A model generated the notes under the pieces. The model was not told the origin of the DNA. It did not search any database and saw only the letters and a list, made by a program, of their open reading frames with translations. The translations under genes and the position numbers were made by a program. This document shows, in pieces, positions 26,782-34,763 of a stretch of 64,000 nucleotides of DNA; position 1 is the stretch's first letter; each line of letters starts with the position of its first letter. The DNA is from Clostridia bacterium (GTDB lineage Bacteria; Bacillota; Clostridia; Christensenellales; UMGS416). The stretch is from the NCBI GenBank assembly GCA_016938675.1, contig JAFGUF010000039.1, positions 1-64,000 of the forward strand. The letters are read 5' to 3'.

Positions 26782-27501
26782 CTAATCATATGATACATTT
26801 TTCATAAATGCTTTCAATTTGTCTGTCGAGGGATTATTAAGAATATTTGTTTCACCGTGCTCTGCTATCTTTCCCTCATCAATAAATATTACATAGTCTG
26901 CAAAGTTTTTTACAAAGTTAAGCTCGTGTGTAACGAAAATAAAATCCTTGCCCATAGATTTTAAGTGCTTAATTTCCATAAGAACTTCATGCGTAAGTAT
27001 AGGATCCAGAGAAGCTGTAGGCTCATCCATGATCAAAAGCGACGGCTTGGTAGACAACGCCCTTGCAATAGACGCCCTTTGTGCCTGGCCTCCTGATACC
27101 TTCGCCGGTTTCTTATCCATCTCATCGTGAAGGTGAAGCATATTAAGCAGCTCCTCTGCCCTTGCTTCTGCTTCCTCTTTGCTCTGTCCTTTCACTTTCT
27201 CCAAAATAACAGTTATATTCTGCTTAAGGGTAAGGTGAGGAAAAAGATTGTGTTTCTGGAACACAAACCCCAGCTGGTTCTGATACTCTCTTTTTGTTTC
27301 TTTGGTTGATTTCCAGTCATTAATATGTATCTCGCCTCCCTGCGGAAACTCAATACCGGATATCAGCCGTAGCAGCGTGCTCTTGCCACAGCCGCTTAGG
27401 CCTATAATTGCAACAGCAGAATACCCATCGATATCAATTGATATATCGTCCAGAACCTTTTTATCATAGTATTTTGTTACATTCTTAATCGATATCTTCA
27501 T
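26782..27501 (-). CDS. Amino acid ABC transporter, ATP-binding protein
   Basis: Cytosolic ATPase of a polar amino acid uptake system, 239 residues. Walker A GLSGCGKST (about 34-42), Q-loop GFVFQKHNLFPHLTL, signature VSGGQAQRASIARAL (about 134-148), Walker B LLIMDEPTASLDP, and switch His in FVTHELNF. The length and the closing region fit the GlnQ/HisP/TcyC group. Its start overlaps the permease end by 17 bases. Substrate is undecided; the nearby cysE-cysS operon makes cystine or serine conceivable. Confidence 0.94.
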   Translation of the reverse strand: MKISIKNVTKYYDKKVLDDISIDIDGYSAVAIIGLSGCGKSTLLRLISGIEFPQGGEIHINDWKSTKETKREYQNQLGFVFQKHNLFPHLTLKQNITVILEKVKGQSKEEAEARAEELLNMLHLHDEMDKKPAKVSGGQAQRASIARALSTKPSLLIMDEPTASLDPILTHEVLMEIKHLKSMGKDFIFVTHELNFVKNFADYVIFIDEGKIAEHGETNILNNPSTDKLKAFMKNVSYD

Positions 27502-28261
27502 ATTCTTTTTGCCTGCTTTCTATATATTTATTCAGCAAGGTAAGCGGGATAGTAATCGCAAGGTAGGCCAGCCACAGCACAAGATATCCCTCTGAATACG
27601 CATATGTCTTCGACTGGATAATCTTGATAGCATAGAATATTTCCGTAACAGCAGTCACATATAGAAGTGAGCTGCCCTTAATGGCATAGGATAGGTTATT
27701 CATAAGAGGCGGCATCATGCGTATCGCTATCTGCGGAAGTATGATGTATCTGTACTTCTGAAAGCCCGTAAAGCCGTATAAATCCATCACAATGTATTGC
27801 TGCGGGTCAATGCTCTCTATTGCACCCTTGAACATATTCGCCATGTACGGGCCGATATAGGCCGTCAGCGCTATAATGCCCAATACATAGTCCTCGCTGT
27901 AATTAAAAGCTTCACCGATAAAAAAGGATGTGATGAAAACAAGCACCAAAAGCGGCGTGCCCATCATTACCTCTATAAATATATTCGCAGCGCTCTTTAA
28001 AAAGTATATCCTGCTTTCCCTCAGCAGATACAAAACAAATCCCAGTACTGTGCCGAAAAGCACGGCAAACAAGCTGATAATCATTGTATTTTTGAATGCT
28101 TCCTTCAAGAGGCCTGAATATTCAAATATTCGTGAGATTGAGAAGTTATTAGGCGCAACCCTCAAAATAACAAATGCGATAAACGCAATATAAACCAATA
28201 CAGCCATAAAAAACTGTATTGGTTTGTTTATTGATTGAGTAAATGTTTTTTTAGTTTTCAT
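27485..28261 (-). CDS. Amino acid ABC transporter, permease
   Basis: Integral membrane subunit, 258 residues with about five helices; the first is FFMAVLVYIAFIAFVILRV. The HisMQ-type permease domain begins around LLKEAFKNTMIISLFAVLFGTVLGFVLYLLR, and the cytosolic EAA loop is AIESIDPQQYIVMDLYGFTGFQKYRYIILPQIAIRMM. Pairs as a homodimer with the ATPase encoded next. The start overlaps the end of the binding-protein gene by 11 bases. Confidence 0.93.
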   Translation of the reverse strand: MKTKKTFTQSINKPIQFFMAVLVYIAFIAFVILRVAPNNFSISRIFEYSGLLKEAFKNTMIISLFAVLFGTVLGFVLYLLRESRIYFLKSAANIFIEVMMGTPLLVLVFITSFFIGEAFNYSEDYVLGIIALTAYIGPYMANMFKGAIESIDPQQYIVMDLYGFTGFQKYRYIILPQIAIRMMPPLMNNLSYAIKGSSLLYVTAVTEIFYAIKIIQSKTYAYSEGYLVLWLAYLAITIPLTLLNKYIESRQKEYEDID

Positions 28262-29087
28262 TTATGTAGAAATCCATCGTAGCATCCGGGCCGAATTTTT
28301 CCTGAATTACTTCAAGGTATTTTTCGCGCAGCATGTCGTATACTCCGTCTATTTTATTCAAGTGAGCTATATAATCATTTGCTGCCTCAAGCAGCTCAGC
28401 GTTGCCCTCCGCTACAGCCATTCCTATCGGGCTGATATCAAGCGCATTCCAGAAGATGACTGTTGTATCCGGATTTGCGTTGTGCGCGTCTACAACTACT
28501 TCAGGGCTTATGATCAGAACATCTGCCCTGCCTAATGTAATCTCTGTAATGGCAGCGGATTTATCAGCTGATTCCTGAACTGTAAATCCATACTTTTTGG
28601 GAATGCTTACAGATATCTGCCCTGCAATTCCGATAAAGCGAGTATCGCTTACTGCCCACAAATCATCTGCCGATGATTCGCCTGTCAGTCCGTTTTTGTC
28701 TGCATATTCCTTGTTCATCAATCCTATTATCTTGAAATAGAAATATGGATCTGTAAAATCAACTTTTTCTTCTCTTTCCTCTGTAATTGACATTGAAGCT
28801 ATTACAATGTCTATCCTTCCTGTTTCAAGAGCCGTTATCAGGCTTCCAAAATCCATATTCACAACTTCCAGCTCAAGGCCAAGCTCATCGGCAAGCCCCT
28901 GTGCTACGTCCACACTTATTCCTGTCGGTTGGTTGTCATTGTCAAATGTCTCAAACGGAGGGTACTGCAGGTCCATCCCTACTTTCAATTTTCCCTTTTC
29001 CGTTGTCATTCCCCCGTCTTCCTTCTGGCATGCCGCCATGCTTAACGCTAATGCCAGCGCTAAAACAACAACTATAAACTTCTTCAT
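28251..29087 (-). CDS. Amino acid ABC transporter, substrate-binding lipoprotein
   Basis: 278 residues. A signal peptide with lipobox MAAC ends at Cys20, so the protein should be lipid-anchored outside the membrane. The mature part is a bacterial family-3 solute-binding protein: KLKVGMDLQYPPFETFDNDNQPTGISVDVAQGLA, FGSLITALETGRIDIVIASMSITEEREEKVDFTDPYF. The ligand pocket cannot be read reliably; polar amino acids are typical. First gene of the importer operon, with GAAAGGAGAAAG before the ATG and a promoter with palindromic operator upstream. Confidence 0.94.
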   Translation of the reverse strand: MKKFIVVVLALALALSMAACQKEDGGMTTEKGKLKVGMDLQYPPFETFDNDNQPTGISVDVAQGLADELGLELEVVNMDFGSLITALETGRIDIVIASMSITEEREEKVDFTDPYFYFKIIGLMNKEYADKNGLTGESSADDLWAVSDTRFIGIAGQISVSIPKKYGFTVQESADKSAAITEITLGRADVLIISPEVVVDAHNANPDTTVIFWNALDISPIGMAVAEGNAELLEAANDYIAHLNKIDGVYDMLREKYLEVIQEKFGPDATMDFYINEN

Positions 29088-29107
29088 ATCTTTCTCCTTT
29101 CGAAGTT

Positions 29108-29125
29108 TACTTGGATGTCCAAGTA
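29108..29125. promoter_or_regulatory. Candidate MarR operator palindrome
   Basis: TACTTGGA-TG-TCCAAGTA, a perfect 8-2-8 inverted repeat. It covers about +3 to +20 of the predicted transcript, where a bound repressor would block initiation. MarR-family operators are commonly near-perfect palindromes of 16-20 bases. Assignment to the MarR gene at 26326 is inferred from operon membership. Confidence 0.75.
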
Positions 29126-29134
29126 TATTTATAT

Positions 29135-29161
29135 ATTATAATATACGGGGATGTGTGTCAA
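29135..29161 (-). promoter_or_regulatory. Promoter of the amino acid ABC operon
   Basis: On the minus strand a perfect TTGACA (29156-29161) and a perfect TATAAT (29135-29140), with a somewhat short 15-base spacer. The predicted start is near 29128, immediately before the palindrome. Confidence 0.7.
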
Positions 29162-29268
29162 CTCATTTTTGTAATATTATTCTTTGAAACTCAATTCATA
29201 TTCAATGGTTTATTTTTCAGTTTATTTTTCTTAGTTTTCTATATCCGAGACGCAAAAATAGATTTCTA

Positions 29269-30648
29269 TCACGCTTTCTTTATTTTCTGCCCATCCCTTG
29301 TGTCCTCAACTGTATAACCCATTTTAAGAATTTCATCACGAATTTCGTCGGATTTTGCCCATTCTTTGTTTTTACGCGCTTGCGCCCTGTCATCCAGCAG
29401 AGTCTTTACTTCATCAGGTATTTCTACTTCTGTCTCCCTGTATAGTATGCCAAGCACACTGCATATCTCTATCAATGCCTCATGCGCAGCAAAGGCATTG
29501 GCACTATTTTCATTTTCGCTCAATGATATATTCATCAACTTTACAAATTCAAATATCACTCCAAGGGCTTCTGCCGTGTTCAGGTCGCTGTCCATCGCCG
29601 CCTTGAATCCTTTACGCATCGCATTAATTGCATCGTGTGTTTCTTTGTCGGGCTCACCCTGCTCTGCTATAGCAGCCCATGTATCTCTTGCATTATACAG
29701 CCTCTTTAGCCCTGCCTCAGCCTGCTGCATCAACTCGAATGAGAAATTAACCGGGCTTCTGTAATGAACAGATATCATAAAGAACCTCAATACTTCAAGA
29801 TCGAATTTTTCTCCGATGTCACGCACTGTGAAGAAATTTCCCAGTGATTTGCTCATCTTCTGGTTGTTTATGTTTATGTATCCATTATGCATCCAGTACT
29901 TAACGAATTCTTTGCCCGTTGCTGCCTCGCTCTGGGCTGTTTCATTCTCGTGGTGCGGAAAAACCAAATCCTCTCCGCCGCAATGAATGTCGATTGTCTC
30001 TCCCAGATACTTCATGCTCATAGCTGAGCACTCAATATGCCAGCCCGGCCTGCCCTTGCCCCATGGTGAATTCCATGAAGGCTCGCCCGGCTTTTCCAAT
30101 TTCCACAGCGCGAAATCCATCGGATTTTTCTTGCTGTCATTTACTTTTATGCGTGCGCCTGCCTGCATATCCTCCAGATTCCTCTGGGAGAGCTTTCCAT
30201 AGTCTTCATATGCGTCCGTATCGAAATAAACTCCGTCATCGCTCTTATATGCATACCCCTTCTCTTCTAGGGTCTTGATTATCTTTATAATTTCGCCGAT
30301 GTGTTCTGTAGCCTTTGGTTTGATATCAGCAGGCAGTACATTGAGTCCCACCGTATCCTTTTCAAATTCTCCTATAAACCGCTCCGCCAGTTCCTTTACG
30401 GTTATTCCTTCGTTGTTTGCCCTGGCTATCATTTTGTCGTCTATATCTGTGTAGTTCTGCACAAAGTTAACATTATATCCTGCGTATTTGAGATATCTTC
30501 TTAGTACGTCAAACACTATCAGAGGGCGTGAATTGCCCACATGGATATAATCATATACCGTAGGTCCGCACACATATATATTTGCCTTGCTTTCATTTAC
30601 TGGCTTAAATTCGTCTAAGTTTTTTGTTTTAGTGTTATATATTTTCAT
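29269..30648 (-). CDS. cysS: Cysteinyl-tRNA synthetase
   Basis: Class Ia synthetase, 459 residues. Zinc-site and HIGH-region CGPTVYDYIHVGNSRP (about 27-42), HCGGEDLVFPHHENE with further zinc ligands, and KMSKS (about 264-268) are all intact, followed by the DALR helical domain. Overlaps the cysE stop by four bases, the common cysE-cysS pair of Firmicutes, both placed under the Cys T-box leader at 31312-31538. No strong terminator follows. Confidence 0.97.
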   Translation of the reverse strand: MKIYNTKTKNLDEFKPVNESKANIYVCGPTVYDYIHVGNSRPLIVFDVLRRYLKYAGYNVNFVQNYTDIDDKMIARANNEGITVKELAERFIGEFEKDTVGLNVLPADIKPKATEHIGEIIKIIKTLEEKGYAYKSDDGVYFDTDAYEDYGKLSQRNLEDMQAGARIKVNDSKKNPMDFALWKLEKPGEPSWNSPWGKGRPGWHIECSAMSMKYLGETIDIHCGGEDLVFPHHENETAQSEAATGKEFVKYWMHNGYININNQKMSKSLGNFFTVRDIGEKFDLEVLRFFMISVHYRSPVNFSFELMQQAEAGLKRLYNARDTWAAIAEQGEPDKETHDAINAMRKGFKAAMDSDLNTAEALGVIFEFVKLMNISLSENENSANAFAAHEALIEICSVLGILYRETEVEIPDEVKTLLDDRAQARKNKEWAKSDEIRDEILKMGYTVEDTRDGQKIKKA

Positions 30649-31292
30649 TTTTTGCTTTCTCCCCGCATTAATTTATTTTCAAGCTCAAGAAGCCTTTCCT
30701 TTATGCTCACCAGCTCGTTTTCTATTGGATCAGGTATGTGTATCTGGTCCATTGTGTCCTCAGGCAATTCCATCTTCATGCCGCAGCACCTGACCAGCCT
30801 GCCCGGATTGCCGACCACCGTACAATTAGGCGGCACTTCCTTTAGCACTATTGACCCAGCGCCTATCTTCGCTCCGTCCCCCACCTTGAATGGCCCTAGT
30901 ACTTTCGCCCCTACACCAATCAGAACATCGTTGCCTATGGTCGGATGACGCTTTCCTGTCTCCTTGCCCGTTCCGCCCAATGTGACTCCCTGATATATCG
31001 TTACATTGTTTCCTATTTCGCAGGTTTCCCCTATTACGACCCCCATGCCATGGTCAATAAAGAAACCGCCGCCTATTTTTGCGCCCGGGTGTATTTCAAT
31101 GCCTGTCCAGAACCTTGTCGCCTGGCTCACCATTCTAGCAAGCAGTTTCATCTTGTGTGTGTGCAAAAAGTGCGACAGCCTGTGCCATATTATGGCGCGT
31201 ATGCCGGGGTAGCACAGCATTACCTCCAGCTTGCTCCGTGCTGCAGGGTCTCTTTGCAACGCTGCCTCTATATCTGACTTAATAATTTTCAT
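30645..31292 (-). CDS. cysE: Serine O-acetyltransferase
   Basis: Acetylates serine with acetyl-CoA to give O-acetylserine, the first step of cysteine synthesis. The start MKIIKSDIEAALQRDPAA at 31292 follows GGAGG; longer upstream frames run into the T-box terminator and are not real. The 215 residues comprise a short helical N-terminal domain of the Firmicute type and a left-handed beta-helix: HPGAKIGGGFFIDHGMGVVIGET (catalytic Asp-His), VTLGGTGKETGKRHPTIGNDVLIGVGAKVLG. No cysK lies in the window. Confidence 0.96.
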   Translation of the reverse strand: MKIIKSDIEAALQRDPAARSKLEVMLCYPGIRAIIWHRLSHFLHTHKMKLLARMVSQATRFWTGIEIHPGAKIGGGFFIDHGMGVVIGETCEIGNNVTIYQGVTLGGTGKETGKRHPTIGNDVLIGVGAKVLGPFKVGDGAKIGAGSIVLKEVPPNCTVVGNPGRLVRCCGMKMELPEDTMDQIHIPDPIENELVSIKERLLELENKLMRGESKK

Positions 31293-31311
31293 ATTTCCTC
31301 CATAATACATC

Positions 31312-31538
31312 AAAAAGCCGCCTTCATATAACTGAAGACGGCATTGCCGTGGTTCCACTTCATTTCCCTAACAATAAATCAGGGCACTCATAGCAGCTAT
31401 ATAGGGCTTACCCTGTCTGCCTCCGCAACGCACTTTCCTTATCCGTTCCACAGAGCGCTTACAGCCGGCGGCGCCCACTCTCTATGTGTCTTCGTTTAAG
31501 TACTCTTTTGCTTCATTGGCACATTTTTCTCTTATTAT
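31312..31538 (-). ncRNA. T-box leader, tRNA-Cys specific
   Basis: Cis-acting antitermination leader of cysE-cysS. On the minus strand: basal stem GCAA (31508-31511) with TTGC (31425-31428); AGTA motif on the 5' side of the specifier loop; specifier TGC (31430-31432, Cys) followed by G; an apical GGCTGTAAG segment; T-box core AAGTGGAACCACGG (31347-31360); terminator GCCGTCTTCA-GTTATA-TGAAGGCGGC with five T (31312-31342). The UGGA of the T-box bulge pairs with a tRNA ending in UCCA, and tRNA-Cys carries U73. Uncharged tRNA-Cys should favour read-through. The specifier reading is mine from base pairing. Confidence 0.92.
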
Positions 31539-31544
31539 CTGCAT

Positions 31545-31573
31545 ATTATATTATAAAAATGCAATATGCACAA
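31545..31573 (-). promoter_or_regulatory. Promoter of the cysE-cysS T-box transcript
   Basis: TTGTGC (31568-31573) and TATAAT (31545-31550) on the minus strand, 17 bases apart. A second overlapping TATAAT lies at 31550-31555. The -10 region lies just past the ribF stop. Confidence 0.65.
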
Positions 31574-31576
31574 GTG

Positions 31577-32461
31577 CTAAATTAAAATATCCCTTGCGTG
31601 TTTTTCATCAAGCGCAAGCTGGTTTTTAAGCTCTTCAAGACTGCTGAACTTTTCCTCATCACGTATCCGTTTTACGAACTGTACGCATATTTCCCTGCCG
31701 TAGAGCACCTCTTCAAAGTCAAATATGTTGGTTTCTATCATCCTTCTGTGCTCCTTTGTTACAGTTGGATTGTATCCCACATTTGTCATGGATGGGTATG
31801 ATTTTCCATCCAGAATTGTCCTTGTGGCGTATACTCCCTGTTTCGGATACTGATTAAAAGGCTCTGTTTCTAGGTTAGCTGTAGCGTATCCAATGGATTT
31901 TCCAACGCCTTTTCCCTGGCTGCATGTGCCCGATACGCAGAATTCCCTGCCAAGCAGCTTTGCCGCCACCGATACATTGCCGCTGTCTAAATTCTGCCTT
32001 ATCCTCGTGGATGAAACCACCTTGCCGCCTATTTTAAGCTCCTTAACTACATAAACATTGAATGAATGCTCCCTGCCCAGCCTTTTTAGGTCCTTCGTTG
32101 AATAGCTTGCTTTATTGCCGAAGTAATAATTAGCTCCGACAACAACATTGTCTATGTCAAATTGGCTGAGTAGCTTCTGAATGAACTCTTCGCCCGTAAG
32201 TACCGCCATCTTTTTATCAAACTTCATAGCGTAATACTTCGCTCCGAATTCCTGTTCAATTATCCTAACTTTTTCTTCAGTTGGCGTCAGTATTTTAGGA
32301 GGATTATCCGTAAGAACCCGCAGCGGGTGCGGCTCAAATGAGCACACATATACATTCCCGTTTTGAGACACTTCAAAAGCCTTTTTTATTATCTTTCTGT
32401 GCCCCAGATGCAGCCCGTCGAAATTGCCCAGCGCTAAAGTTGATTTGTTTTTCTTATTCAT
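31577..32461 (-). CDS. ribF: Bifunctional riboflavin kinase / FAD synthetase
   Basis: Makes FMN from riboflavin and then FAD. 294 residues: an N-terminal nucleotidyltransferase (ALGNFDGLHLGHRKII, about 10-25, with the HxGH-type motif) and a C-terminal riboflavin kinase (about 180-290, with GTCSQGKGVGKSIGYATANLE and GVYATRTILDGKSYPSMTNVGYNPT). Overlaps truB by eight bases; last gene of the rbfA-nrnA-truB-ribF run. Confidence 0.96.
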   Translation of the reverse strand: MNKKNKSTLALGNFDGLHLGHRKIIKKAFEVSQNGNVYVCSFEPHPLRVLTDNPPKILTPTEEKVRIIEQEFGAKYYAMKFDKKMAVLTGEEFIQKLLSQFDIDNVVVGANYYFGNKASYSTKDLKRLGREHSFNVYVVKELKIGGKVVSSTRIRQNLDSGNVSVAAKLLGREFCVSGTCSQGKGVGKSIGYATANLETEPFNQYPKQGVYATRTILDGKSYPSMTNVGYNPTVTKEHRRMIETNIFDFEEVLYGREICVQFVKRIRDEEKFSSLEELKNQLALDEKHARDILI

Positions 32462-33323
32462 GAAACTTTTTCTTTATTTTCAGGTATCCGCGCTTAATTG
32501 AGCCGATACCAATAAATTCTCCCCCGCAGTATACTCTTGTGTTTTCGATGTCTTCATCGCTTGTTTTTATGCCTGCTCCGTTGAGCACAGCACTTTGTTT
32601 CTCTATCGGTACATGTATTTCCGAAAAATGCCCTATCGGCTTATCTACGGCAATCAGGTACTTTTCTATTTCGCCGGATTCCTTTAGCATTTCCAGCTGT
32701 TCCAGCGTTATGGATTCATTAATGGCGAAATACCCCGATTTATCGCGTATTAGAAAGCTTACATAGGCGTACGTGCCAAGCTCCGCCGCTAAATCCCGAC
32801 AAAGGCTCCTAATATATGTCCCTTTGGAGCATTCAACCCTGAATAAATAGGATTTCTCACCAGTCTTTCTCAGCATATCAATGCTGTAGATAGTAACTGC
32901 TCTGGGCTTCATCTCGAATTCCGCCCCTGCTCTGGCCAACTGATATGCTCTTTTCCCATTAATGCTTATTGCAGATATTTTGGGAGGCGTCTGCAATATA
33001 TCCCCTGTAAATCTGCTGAATATGCATCTTATATCATCTTCACTGGGTATTTTATCAGCTCTGCCTAATACCTCGCCCTCTATATCCTGCGTATTGGTAT
33101 CAAGTCCGAAAGTAAACTCCGTGGTATATACCTTCCTGTCAAGATTAAGATAATCGAACATCTTTGTCGCTCTCCCAATCATAATGGGAAGCACCCCTGC
33201 AGCAAGAGGGTCCAGCGTGCCTGCATGCCCAACCTTTTTTATCTGTAGTACGCGCCTTACCATGGAGACGACATTGCTTGATGTCATCCCTGGGGGTTTT
33301 AATATATTCAGGTATCCGTTCAT
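32454..33323 (-). CDS. truB: tRNA pseudouridine-55 synthase
   Basis: Forms pseudouridine 55 in the T-loop of tRNAs. 289 residues. The N-terminal GYLNILKPPGMTSSNVV and the catalytic motif KVGHAGTLDPLAAGVLPI (with the nucleophilic Asp, about 37) are intact, as is the TPPKISAISINGKRAYQLARAG loop, and a small C-terminal domain follows. Overlaps nrnA by four bases and ribF by eight. Confidence 0.96.
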   Translation of the reverse strand: MNGYLNILKPPGMTSSNVVSMVRRVLQIKKVGHAGTLDPLAAGVLPIMIGRATKMFDYLNLDRKVYTTEFTFGLDTNTQDIEGEVLGRADKIPSEDDIRCIFSRFTGDILQTPPKISAISINGKRAYQLARAGAEFEMKPRAVTIYSIDMLRKTGEKSYLFRVECSKGTYIRSLCRDLAAELGTYAYVSFLIRDKSGYFAINESITLEQLEMLKESGEIEKYLIAVDKPIGHFSEIHVPIEKQSAVLNGAGIKTSDEDIENTRVYCGGEFIGIGSIKRGYLKIKKKFHE

Positions 33324-34276
33324 AGTATACCTAGTTGATATATCTGCTTTACCACCTGTTTTTTCACGTCCTCAAGGCTGCCGGTAAACCTGCATCCCGC
33401 GGCCTGCTTGTGTCCGCCGCCGCCGTTTGCCAAAGCGAGCTTGCTGATATCATAATCCCTTGTTGAGCGCAAGCTGGCCTTGAAGGTTGATTCATCCACC
33501 TGCTTCAGCAGCACACATATCTTCATTTTATCTATGCTGGTTAGGTGGCTTATGAGGCCTTCGCTGTCATTGTAGGATGAATTGCTGTCAATAAAGTCCT
33601 GCTCGGTTACATAGGAAATAACTATCTGCCCGTCTACTATCTCCATGTTGTTGTATAGTTTGCCTGTTAGCTGCGCTGTTCCTATACTTACTGTTCTAAA
33701 AAGAATCTTGCCGATCATCTCAAAATCAGCACCGAATTCCATCAGCCTCGCTGCAGTATAGTGCGTCTCAGGCGTAGTGTATCCGTGTACGAAAAGACCC
33801 GAATCGCTTGCAACGCCCATATATAGGTAATCCGCTGTTTTCTTGCTGATACTCTCCTTTATATAGGTCAGTATATCAAATACAAGTTCACAAGTTGATG
33901 ACCTTTCGTATACATAATTATAATCAGAGTAGAATGTATTGCTGACATGATGGTCAATATTCACAGAGGCTATGCCTTCCTTTAGTTGTTCACTTATCAG
34001 TTCACCGCAGCGGTATTCATCGGCGCAGTCCAGAAAAACATAAAGATCTGCATCATAGCCCTTAATGTCCGTAATTGTTCCTTCCACGCCCAGGTCACTA
34101 AATGGCCAGTAGACTTGCGATGCGCACGCAATCGGGCAGCATTCCATTTCCATCCCTGCCCTTATTCCGAAAGCGGCTCCGTATGTGTCCCCGTCCGGGT
34201 TTTCATGGCTGATAAAGAGCGGTTTCTTCGCTTTTTTCAGTATCTCCGCAATTTCTTCTATGCTGCTATTTTTCAT
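33320..34276 (-). CDS. nrnA: Bifunctional oligoribonuclease / PAP phosphatase NrnA type
   Basis: DHH/DHHA1 phosphoesterase of 318 residues that in relatives degrades nanoRNA and converts 3'-phosphoadenosine 5'-phosphate to AMP. Metal motifs: FISHENPDGDTYGAAFG (about 18-34), FLDCAD, NIDHHVSNTFYSDYN (the DHH motif), and the C-terminal DHHA1 signature NGGGGHKQAAGCRF. A cyclic di-AMP phosphodiesterase without the GGDEF part is the alternative. It lies between rbfA (11-base overlap) and truB, as in many Firmicutes. Confidence 0.92.
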   Translation of the reverse strand: MKNSSIEEIAEILKKAKKPLFISHENPDGDTYGAAFGIRAGMEMECCPIACASQVYWPFSDLGVEGTITDIKGYDADLYVFLDCADEYRCGELISEQLKEGIASVNIDHHVSNTFYSDYNYVYERSSTCELVFDILTYIKESISKKTADYLYMGVASDSGLFVHGYTTPETHYTAARLMEFGADFEMIGKILFRTVSIGTAQLTGKLYNNMEIVDGQIVISYVTEQDFIDSNSSYNDSEGLISHLTSIDKMKICVLLKQVDESTFKASLRSTRDYDISKLALANGGGGHKQAAGCRFTGSLEDVKKQVVKQIYQLGIL

Positions 34277-34625
34277 TTTCTTTATGCTCGATTTCTTCCA
34301 GCTTCTGCGCTATGTCAATGCTGTATAATATGGAATTATCCGCTATAAATTTAAGCGTAGGTACGCTTCTTGTCGCCATTATTTCGCTCAGCCTATGCTT
34401 AATAAAGCCTGCCGCCTTGTTAAGCGCCTTGGCTGCTGCTTCATTTTCCTCTACATTGCCCATTGTACTTACGTATACTTTTGCGTATTTCAAATCCTTG
34501 GTGACGTCCGCTCTTATCACTGAGCACATCTTTGGTATCTGCGGGTCATTGACGTCACTTCTTATTATTTCGCTTATTAGTCTTTGTATATCATGGTTTA
34601 CTTTTTCTGTCCTGTAGTTTGCCAT
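34266..34625 (-). CDS. rbfA: 30S ribosome-binding factor A
   Basis: KH-type fold protein needed for 16S rRNA 5'-end maturation and cold adaptation. The start MANYRTEKVNHDIQ at 34625 is preceded by GGAGG; an ATG 30 bases upstream has no such site. The 119 residues show the family pattern ISEIIRSDVNDPQIPKMCSVIRADVTKDLKYAKVYVS and KHRLSEIMATRSVPTLKFIAD. First gene of the rbfA-nrnA-truB-ribF operon, here not linked to infB. Confidence 0.95.
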   Translation of the reverse strand: MANYRTEKVNHDIQRLISEIIRSDVNDPQIPKMCSVIRADVTKDLKYAKVYVSTMGNVEENEAAAKALNKAAGFIKHRLSEIMATRSVPTLKFIADNSILYSIDIAQKLEEIEHKENEK

Positions 34626-34654
34626 TTTGCTATCCTCCAATACTGTGTAAACCA

Positions 34655-34684
34655 ATTATAGCAGATTGCAGACGAAAGTTGCAA
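34655..34684 (-). promoter_or_regulatory. Promoter of the rbfA operon
   Basis: TTGCAA (34679-34684) and TATAAT (34655-34660) on the minus strand, 18 bases apart, with TGC before the -10. This independent promoter is expected since rbfA is separated from infB. Confidence 0.72.
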
Positions 34685-34763
34685 GGAATTACGCTTCCCT
34701 AATAATAAAGAAGTGGATTGGTACGTTTATATTTGCTCCGCCTTTATGTTTTACATGAATTAA

